Shown: in pieces, positions 58,668-64,000 of the stretch
Numbering within the stretch: position 1 is the first letter of the stretch
Layout: each line of letters starts with the position of its first letter
DNA from: M3007 sp044226205
GTDB lineage: Bacteria; Bacteroidota; Bacteroidia; Chitinophagales; Saprospiraceae
Assembly (NCBI GenBank): GCA_044226205.1
Contig: JBGAHL010000021.1
Span: 1 to 64,000 of the forward strand
Length of the DNA: 64,000 nucleotides
Direction of reading: 5' to 3'
Translations under genes and position numbers: made by a program
The notes under the pieces: model-generated
Told to the model about the DNA's origin: nothing
Seen by the model: the letters and a program-made list of their open reading frames with translations, nothing else
The model's database searches: none

Positions 58668-59807
58668 TATTTTCTCATTGATCAGCAGGTTTTCACCTTT
58701 TTCATAAATCACATTGGAGCGACCGACGATCAGCGGATCGAGTTTGCCGATTCGTTTGAGGTCTTTTTTGTCGTAGGGAATTTTGTGGAGCACGTAGCGC
58801 ATGGCATTGAGTCGGGCGCGTTTTTTACAATTCGACTTGACCACGATCCAGGGGGCGTCGGAGGTGTCGGTATAGAAAAACATATTTTCCTTGGCCGCGG
58901 TGTAATTGTCCCATTTGTCGAGCGAGGCCCGGTCGATGGGCGAGAGTTTCCATTGTTTGAGCGGGTGGGTTTCGCGGTCCTTGAAGCGTCTTTTTTGTTC
59001 TTCGCGACTGACGGAGAACCAGAACTTGATGAGTGTGATGCCACTGCGCACCAGATTGCGTTCGAACTCGGGCACCTGACGCATAAACTCGGCGTATTCC
59101 TCCTGCGAGCAAAAACCCATCACGTGTTCGACGCCAGCGCGGTTGTACCAGGAGCGGTCGAAGAGCACGATTTCACCGAAGGTGGGCAGGTGTTTTACGT
59201 AGCGCTGGAAGTACCACTGGCCGCGTTCTTCCTCGGTGGGTTTTTCAAGGGCGACCACGCGGGCGCCGCGCGGGTTGAGGTGTTCCATGACGCGTTTGAT
59301 GGTGCCGCCCTTGCCCGCAGCGTCGCGGCCTTCGAAGAGGATGACGACGCGACTGCCTGTTTTTTTCGTCCAGGCCTGCAGTTTGAGCAATTCCACCTGG
59401 AGGTCGTATTTCTGCGCTTCGTAGTTCTTGCGCGACATCAGGTTTTTGTACGGGTAGCCGCCGTTGCGCCAGTCGGGCGACAGTTCTTCGTCGTCCCTGG
59501 TTTTTTTGCTCCTGGCCAGTCCTGTTTGCTGAATGTCTTCAAGCAATACCTTGAGCAGCCATTCCCGTTCTTCAAGCGGAAAGCTTTTCAGGTATTCCTC
59601 GGCGGTCATTTTTTTGTCTTCACCGGCGTGATCGAGGATATCTTCCAGGGCTGTCGCTTCTTTATTGAGCTTGGCGCGGATACGCCGGTTGACCGTTTTG
59701 GCGCGCGCCTCTACGGGGGTGTCGCCGCCGATTACATCGCCTTCCTGTGCCTGCCGGGTAGTGGTATTCAGTGCTTCTTCTTCGCTGATAAGGGTTTTTT
59801 TTGCCAT
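58665..59807 (-). CDS. ppk2: Polyphosphate kinase 2
   Basis: A 380-residue PPK2-family enzyme that uses polyphosphate to phosphorylate nucleoside mono- or diphosphates (or the reverse), in the cytoplasm. The Walker A motif is GRDAAGKGG (residues 160-168), the Walker B/lid motif FDRSWYNRAGVE contains Asp217, and KFWFSVSREEQKRRF lies near residue 265. The N-terminal 105 residues form a charged extension with a helical EEYLKSFPLEEREWLLKVLL stretch (in pieces). The long extension is seen in several class I PPK2 proteins. Whether it uses AMP, ADP or GDP cannot be told from sequence. Confidence 0.95.
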   Translation of the reverse strand: MAKKTLISEEEALNTTTRQAQEGDVIGGDTPVEARAKTVNRRIRAKLNKEATALEDILDHAGEDKKMTAEEYLKSFPLEEREWLLKVLLEDIQQTGLARSKKTRDDEELSPDWRNGGYPYKNLMSRKNYEAQKYDLQVELLKLQAWTKKTGSRVVILFEGRDAAGKGGTIKRVMEHLNPRGARVVALEKPTEEERGQWYFQRYVKHLPTFGEIVLFDRSWYNRAGVEHVMGFCSQEEYAEFMRQVPEFERNLVRSGITLIKFWFSVSREEQKRRFKDRETHPLKQWKLSPIDRASLDKWDNYTAAKENMFFYTDTSDAPWIVVKSNCKKRARLNAMRYVLHKIPYDKKDLKRIGKLDPLIVGRSNVIYEKGENLLINEKI

Positions 59808-59942
59808 AGATCAGAATCAAGGTTAGGTATTGAAAATGAGGCATTAAAGGGACAGATTTCTTCCATTCGAGCGGAGGATGAAAATCATTTTTCCTGCTGA
59901 TTCTTGTAATACGTTCCGATTTCGCCGGAAAGCCAGGATGCG

Positions 59943-59950
59943 TACTTTCG
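59943..59950 (+). promoter_or_regulatory. -7 box of the small membrane protein gene, leaderless arrangement
   Basis: TACTTTCG, one mismatch from TAnnTTTG, followed by only CCTT before the ATG at 59955. Same short spacing as ruvX and the second tetR gene. Confidence 0.5.
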
Positions 59951-59954
59951 CCTT

Positions 59955-60344
59955 ATGAATAACAGACTTATCAACTTCGGACTGGTCATCGCTTTCTTTC
60001 TGTGCTACATGGAGTGGGGCGGGGGCAACTCGTCTTTTATTTTTCAAGCCGAGCATCAAATTCTTACCCAGTCGGAAGGCTGGCGCAGCAATTTCACCCA
60101 CCCGATCATTCTGGCGGGCCTGATCGGTCAGCTGCTGCTTTTGTATTGCGCTGTACGGGGTAATGCGAGTAAAAAACTGAACTGGCTGGGCATCCTGATT
60201 CTGGCTCCCGTGGTGCTGATCATTTTTCTGGCAGGCGCCTTGTCGATGAACTGGAAAATGCTCTTGTCGGTCCTGCCTTTTATCGGCTTGGTGATCCTGT
60301 TTTGGCGGAATAACCGAAGGAAAAACGGGTCGGCTTCATCGTAG
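59955..60344 (+). CDS. Small four-TM membrane protein, function unknown
   Basis: A 129-residue protein with about four hydrophobic segments: LINFGLVIAFFLCYMEW near the N-terminus, IILAGLIGQLLLLYCAV near residue 50, ILILAPVVLIIFLAGAL near residue 80 and MLLSVLPFIGLVILFWR near residue 103. It has a basic C-terminus (RNNRRKNGSASS), consistent with a cytoplasmic tail. No family is recognised. It is transcribed rightward, divergent from ppk2, from its own -7 box. Confidence 0.75.
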   Translation: MNNRLINFGLVIAFFLCYMEWGGGNSSFIFQAEHQILTQSEGWRSNFTHPIILAGLIGQLLLLYCAVRGNASKKLNWLGILILAPVVLIIFLAGALSMNWKMLLSVLPFIGLVILFWRNNRRKNGSASS

Positions 60345-60410
60345 TACTTCGATAGTCGACTTGTTGCGATGCGGCTGGTCGGGAGAAAGCGTTATCTGTG
60401 CGTTTTTACT

Positions 60411-60459
60411 GCGGAGGCGCAAAGGGTTCGCGAATTCCTTCGTGTCTCCGCGCCTCCGC
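60411..60459. repeat. Palindromic GCGGAGGCGC repeat
   Basis: The perfect 10-bp inverted repeat GCGGAGGCGC (60411-60420) with GCGCCTCCGC (60450-60459) is separated by 29 bp. The right arm is followed by GGTGAAAAAAA. A similar CTCCGCGCCTCCGCGGTGAA sequence is a dispersed element I have seen in other bacterial genomes (from memory). It lies in the gap before mscL. Confidence 0.55.
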
Positions 60460-60603
60460 GGTGAAAAAAATACGCCGCTTGCAGCCGGTCAAGACTCTTA
60501 AAAAACCAAACGCCAAACGCAGCCATTTTTGTTCTTTTACACAAACAAAGGGGAGCCTTCCTCTTTGATGGCAAAACATCCTTTTTTCAAATTCCTCCGT
60601 GTT

Positions 60604-60954
60604 ATGTTCAAAAGTCTCAAAACATTCCTGCTGCGCGGCGACGCACTCGCCCTGGCCGTCGGCGTCGTCATCGGCGGTGCGTTCAACAACATCATCAGCG
60701 CCTTGGTGGACAAGTTCTTTTCTCCCCTGATCGGCGCGCTGCTCGGCGGCCTCGACTTTTCCAAATCGGTGTTTACCCTCGCGGGCGTGGATATCGGCTG
60801 GGGCGCCATCGTGCAAGCCATCATCAATTTCATGATGGTCGGTATTTCGCTCTACCTTTTTCTGCGGGTTTTGGGTAAAAACCCCAACGAAGCGCCGCCC
60901 CCCACGCCTTCCGAAACATTGTTGGCTGAAATTCGGGATTTGTTGAAAAAATAA
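60604..60954 (+). CDS. mscL: Large-conductance mechanosensitive channel
   Basis: A 116-residue inner-membrane channel that opens under osmotic downshock. The signature N-terminal helix and TM1 are visible: FLLRGDALALAVGVVIGGAF, then NNIISALVDKFFSPLIGALL, a GG turn, and TM2 as GWGAIVQAIINFMMVGISLY. The C-terminal bundle TPSETLLAEIRDLLKK matches E. coli MscL closely. The start at 60604 (MFKSLKTF) aligns best with the family; an in-frame ATG at 60568 would add 12 residues. Confidence 0.95.
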   Translation: MFKSLKTFLLRGDALALAVGVVIGGAFNNIISALVDKFFSPLIGALLGGLDFSKSVFTLAGVDIGWGAIVQAIINFMMVGISLYLFLRVLGKNPNEAPPPTPSETLLAEIRDLLKK

Positions 60955-61019
60955 AAACGGTAACTCCACCGACAAGGTGAGACAAAAAACTGCCTGTTCC
61001 AATGGGCGGACGCGTCGTA

Positions 61020-61790
61020 TCAATCGGCGGTGTCCGCCCATTTTTCATAGCCCAGGCCCTCCCAGGGCATTCCCCGCTCGAAACGCCCCATCCAGGGGTA
61101 AAGCGCCTCGCCGGTGGCCGGGTCGCGCAATTGGCGGACATCTTTCACTGCTTTTGCGGGATTGCCCAGCGCCAGGGTGTAGTCGGGCACGTCGCGGGTC
61201 ACCACGGCGCCGCTGCCGATCAGGACGTGTTCGCCAAGCGTGACGCCGGCCATGATCAGGCTGCTTGCGGCGATCTGGCTAAACCGCCCGACGCGGGCGC
61301 CCTGCGCTTCGTTGGAGGGCGGAAAACGGTCGTTGGCAAACATCACCATGGGGTACACGAATACAAAATCGGCCAGGCGAGTGTACTGGGCCACAAACAC
61401 GCCGCTGTGCAGCCAGCAATAATTGCCGATCTGCAGATAGCCTTGCAGATCGCAGTTCGTGCCGATGCGGCAATGCTCGCCGATCACGCAATATTCCCGA
61501 AGAATGACGCGGTGCCCCGTGGAAAATCCGGCCCCGATGTCGCACCCTGCATACACGATAGCGTGGCTGCGGATCAGGCAGCCGGGCCCGATGCGCGTCG
61601 GCGGGTTGGCGTAGTCGACGGCAGGGTCGTAGTAAGCGGACAGCGGTTCTCCGATGACGCAATCGTTGGCGATGACACAGTCGTCGCCGATCTCCACATG
61701 ATCACCGATCGTGGTGTTGTCGCCGATGCGGACATTCCGGCCGATGCGGGCGGAAGGACTGATCGTCACGTTTTTGCCGTTGAATTTCAT
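61020..61790 (-). CDS. Left-handed beta-helix acyltransferase (sugar N-acyltransferase type)
   Basis: A 256-residue hexapeptide-repeat transferase. Repeats of the form [LIV]-G-x-x run from ARIGRNVRIGDNTTIGDHVE (in pieces) at the N-terminus to GVTLGEHVLIGSGAVVTRDV near residue 200, followed by the usual LALGNPAKAVKDVR exit. The family uses acyl-CoA donors; with its neighbours the likely job is N-acetylation or another acylation of a 3-amino-3,6-dideoxyhexose (FdtC-like). The start at 61790 overlaps the upstream ketoisomerase stop by 4 bp (ATGA), showing coupling. It is the last gene of the surface-sugar operon inside the window. Confidence 0.85.
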   Translation of the reverse strand: MKFNGKNVTISPSARIGRNVRIGDNTTIGDHVEIGDDCVIANDCVIGEPLSAYYDPAVDYANPPTRIGPGCLIRSHAIVYAGCDIGAGFSTGHRVILREYCVIGEHCRIGTNCDLQGYLQIGNYCWLHSGVFVAQYTRLADFVFVYPMVMFANDRFPPSNEAQGARVGRFSQIAASSLIMAGVTLGEHVLIGSGAVVTRDVPDYTLALGNPAKAVKDVRQLRDPATGEALYPWMGRFERGMPWEGLGYEKWADTAD

Positions 61791-62197
61791 GGCTGATGCT
61801 GTGACCAATATTCGATAAAATCGGCCTTGTTGCGAAAATAGTCGTTCTCGTTGAATGGCGTGGAGGCCATGACCATTTGCACGGCGTTTCTGGAATAGCG
61901 CAGCGTGTGCCAGAGCCAGGGCGGGAGGTAAAGCCCCACATTGGGGTTGTCGAGCACGAAAGTGGCGGTTTCGCCGCCCACGGTTTCGGTTTGCACGGTG
62001 ATCTTGCCTTTCAGGGCAACCAGCACCTGTTCGGTTTCCTTGTGCGCATGTTTTCCCCGAATCACATGCGCGGGGGTGTTGTGGGTCCAGAAAATCCGCT
62101 CTACCCTGAACGGCAGAATGCGCTCCAGTTCGGCTATGGTGATGAAGCCGATTTCCTTGTCGCCGGCGCTTGGAAAGTAGATGAGATAGGGTGACAT
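61787..62197 (-). CDS. fdtA: dTDP-hexose 3,4-ketoisomerase-like cupin (FdtA/WxcM family)
   Basis: A 136-residue cupin. The family motif RGKHAHKETEQVLVALKGKI carries the His residues used for ketoisomerisation of dTDP-4-keto-6-deoxyglucose. YLPPWLWHTLRYS near residue 95 follows in the second half of the barrel. The start used is the ATG at 62197 (MSPYLIYFP); an ATG at 62230 is also in frame. It lies between a glycosyltransferase and an acyltransferase gene, and an aminotransferase lies upstream, so it probably makes the 3-keto intermediate for dTDP-3-amino-3,6-dideoxyhexose. The exact stereochemistry (Fdt versus Qdt type) is not resolved. Confidence 0.85.
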   Translation of the reverse strand: MSPYLIYFPSAGDKEIGFITIAELERILPFRVERIFWTHNTPAHVIRGKHAHKETEQVLVALKGKITVQTETVGGETATFVLDNPNVGLYLPPWLWHTLRYSRNAVQMVMASTPFNENDYFRNKADFIEYWSQHQP

Positions 62198-62271
62198 GCT
62201 GCTATGCGGAATATTGATAAAAAAGCGCAACGATCGGGGTTAAAAACAGTGGTTTCGCCCCTCGACATGAT

Positions 62272-63213
62272 TTATTCGGAGTCGGGTTCAATCACTTTTT
62301 CCACTACAAAAACCGGCCTGTTGCGGGCGGCATCCAGGGTGCGCCACACGTACTCGCCTACGATGCCGGTCGCGATCATCTGAAACGAGGAGACGAACAA
62401 AATGACCACCATCAGCGTCGTCCAGCCCTGCACCTCGATCATGCCCAACACACGCAGCGCCACGAGCGCGCCGGCGTACAACAGCGCGGCAAACCCGAGT
62501 ATCAGGCCCATCACGGAGATCAGGCGGATGGGGAAATAGGAAAAGGCGGTGAAGGAGTCGACGAACAGTTTGACCTTTTTCGCCAGCGTCCAGCGGGAGC
62601 GGCCGATGTCTCTTTTTTGCCGGGCATAGGGAATATACACCGGCTCGAAGCCCATGAAAGGAAGCAGAAAAAGCGTGTTGGTGTTTTTTTCATTCATTTT
62701 GACCACTTCTTTGCGCAGCTGGGCGTCGAACAGCACCACGTCGAACCCGCCTTTGGGCAGGTTGCGGATGGCGAACCTGCGCATGAAGTAGTGATAAAGC
62801 CTGGAAAAGGAGTCGGCTAAAAAACCGTCGTTTCGCTCGGCCCGGTTGGCAATGACCAGTTTGTGGCCTTCCAGCCAAAGCGAGTACATGCGGGGCAGCA
62901 GCTCGGGCGGGTCCTGCAAATCGGCCGATATGACCGCGCTGCAATCGCCCCCCGCATGGTGCATACCGGCCAGAATTGCACTGTACGAACCGACGTTTCC
63001 GGCCAGTTTGACGATGCGTACCTGCCGGGGGCGCCGGCGGTGAAACTGGTAAAGTTCAAGAAAGGTCTGGTCGCGCGAACCGTCGTCGACCATCACGTAT
63101 TCCACCTCCGTGCCCTCGGGGTACAGCGCCTCGGCCGCCAAAAGCCGCTCGGCAGTGACGGGAATGTTGGCTTCGTTGAAATAACATGGTATGATGATGG
63201 ACAACTTAGGCAT
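62272..63213 (-). CDS. Membrane-anchored family 2 glycosyltransferase (GtrB/ArnC-like)
   Basis: A 313-residue enzyme. The N-terminal GT-A domain has LSIIIPCYFNEANI, VMVDDGSRDQT near residue 43, SYSAILAGMHHAGGD near residue 78 and SADLQDPPELLP near residue 98, the GtrB/ArnC-type pattern. Two C-terminal transmembrane segments follow (LISVMGLILGFAALLYAGAL; TTLMVVILFVSSFQMIATGI). Such enzymes transfer a sugar from a nucleotide donor onto undecaprenyl phosphate or a lipid-linked glycan. The ATG at 63213 is chosen since it begins the first strand; it overlaps the aminotransferase stop by 8 bp. Confidence 0.88.
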   Translation of the reverse strand: MPKLSIIIPCYFNEANIPVTAERLLAAEALYPEGTEVEYVMVDDGSRDQTFLELYQFHRRRPRQVRIVKLAGNVGSYSAILAGMHHAGGDCSAVISADLQDPPELLPRMYSLWLEGHKLVIANRAERNDGFLADSFSRLYHYFMRRFAIRNLPKGGFDVVLFDAQLRKEVVKMNEKNTNTLFLLPFMGFEPVYIPYARQKRDIGRSRWTLAKKVKLFVDSFTAFSYFPIRLISVMGLILGFAALLYAGALVALRVLGMIEVQGWTTLMVVILFVSSFQMIATGIVGEYVWRTLDAARNRPVFVVEKVIEPDSE

Positions 63214-64000
63214 GAAAGAACTGGCGAATTTGGGTACACACGTAGTCGATTTGGGCATTGCCCAGGCCAATGTACAACGGCAAGCTCAGACATTGTCTGG
63301 CCAGGCGCTCCGCAACGGGAAAATCGCCTTCCCCGTAGGGAAGTTGGTCGCGGTAGGCGACCTGCAAATGCGGCGGCACGGGATAGTGCACGAGGGTACC
63401 GATTCCCGCCTTGCCCAGATGGGCCTGCAAGGCATCGCGGGCCGGGGTTTGTACGACAAACAGGTGATAAACATGGGTGGCCCCGGCTGCCGTGACGGGC
63501 AGTTGCAGGTCGGGAATACCGGCCAGGGCGTCGAGGTATTGCCGGGCCATTTGCCGGCGTTGTTCGGTCCAGGCGGCCAGGTGGCGCAGTTTGACCGAGA
63601 GCAGACCGGCCTGCAACTCGTCGATACGCCAGTTGCCGCCCAGGAGTTCGTTGTAGTACCTGACCCGCGAACCGTAGTTGCGAAGGGTCGCGGCAGTTTC
63701 GGCGAGATGGGCATCGCGGGTAGTCAAGGCCCCTGCTTCGCCGAGCGCGCCGAGGTTTTTGGTCGGGTAAAAACTGGTGGCATTGATCGTGCCCCAGGCG
63801 CCCGTGGAAATGCCGTTGTAGCTGGCGCCATGCGCCTGGGCATTGTCTTCGACGACAAAAAGCCCCTTCGACGCGGCAATTTGCATAATCGCCTCCATTT
63901 CACAGGCCTGGCCGTACAGGTGCACGGGCATGATACAGCGGGTGCGGGGGCCGATCGCCGCGCCAATACGCGCCGGGTCGATATTGCAGGTGTCGGCTCG
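63206..64000 (-). CDS. DegT/DnrJ/EryC1/StrS sugar aminotransferase, partial (5' end beyond window)
   Basis: The last 264 residues of a PLP-dependent nucleotide-sugar aminotransferase. The PLP lysine is in NATSFYPTKNLGALGEAGAL near the start of the visible part, preceded by DNAQAHGASYNGISTGAWG. LRNYGSRVRYYNELLGGNWR and VHYPVPPHLQVAY are family blocks. In this context it most likely aminates C3 of a dTDP-3-keto-6-deoxyhexose (FdtB-like). The frame stays open to the right edge, so the N-terminus lies outside the window. It is followed by the glycosyltransferase, the ketoisomerase and the acyltransferase. Confidence 0.88.
   Translation of the reverse strand, partial: RADTCNIDPARIGAAIGPRTRCIMPVHLYGQACEMEAIMQIAASKGLFVVEDNAQAHGASYNGISTGAWGTINATSFYPTKNLGALGEAGALTTRDAHLAETAATLRNYGSRVRYYNELLGGNWRIDELQAGLLSVKLRHLAAWTEQRRQMARQYLDALAGIPDLQLPVTAAGATHVYHLFVVQTPARDALQAHLGKAGIGTLVHYPVPPHLQVAYRDQLPYGEGDFPVAERLARQCLSLPLYIGLGNAQIDYVCTQIRQFFHA

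Overview
The window comes from a Bacteroidota chromosome, most likely a Saprospiria-type organism (inference). Six secreted proteins end in type IX secretion (T9SS) C-terminal sorting domains, there is a SprB-repeat giant protein, and many genes are preceded by the Bacteroidota -33/-7 promoter (TTTG, about 20 bp, TAnnTTTG) rather than a clear Shine-Dalgarno. Base composition looks GC-rich for the phylum, with AT-rich islands near 27.0, 30 and 46.2 kb.

Layout. 0-6.6 kb: an IS4/Tn5-type transposase tail, a lipoprotein, a family 2 glycosyltransferase, nadB, an outer-membrane barrel and a pseudouridine synthase with a long Gly/Arg minisatellite. 6.8-11.7 kb: a tetR-tolC-emrA-emrB efflux operon read leftward with two matching operators. 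11.8-16.2 kb: the SprB-repeat protein. 16.4-20.0 kb: beta-oxidation genes (fused 3-hydroxyacyl-CoA dehydrogenase/enoyl-CoA hydratase and thiolase). 20.1-24.8 kb: an OmpA/PD40 protein, thrC and a secreted sialidase-fold protein. 24.9-26.9 kb: an alpha/beta hydrolase and heme A synthase.

26.9-27.6 kb is a gene-free interval with two perfect DnaA boxes and several weaker ones. Two parS-like 14-16 bp palindromes lie 4 kb to its left, in and just after thrC. Together these suggest that the window contains the chromosomal origin and part of its ParB-loading region. To the right are an SRAP protein, a flippase, three secreted proteins and a membrane-linked AraC regulator. 34.3-40.9 kb is a second efflux operon (tetR-tolC-membrane fusion-RND). 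41-45.8 kb holds def, ruvX, a CYTH protein and a large DUF2723 membrane protein.

46.1-49.9 kb is the most unusual locus. A secreted pappalysin-type metalloprotease has an 80-bp array of 7- and 8-bp repeats between a likely start codon and its signal-peptide core, as in phase-variable genes. It is followed by a 977-bp tandem duplication of a T9SS cargo gene whose two copies are nearly identical except for one internal variable segment.

49.9-61 kb: skp, a HEAT-repeat gene with a coupled partner, a PurF-like amidotransferase, a SAM hydroxide adenosyltransferase, a lipoprotein, a Gfo/Idh oxidoreductase, a di-heme peroxidase, PPK2, a small membrane protein and mscL. 61-64 kb is the 3' part of a surface-sugar operon (aminotransferase, glycosyltransferase, 3,4-ketoisomerase, acyltransferase) of the dTDP-3-acetamido-3,6-dideoxyhexose type. 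I saw no tRNA, rRNA or CRISPR. All homology statements are from reading motifs; no searches were run.
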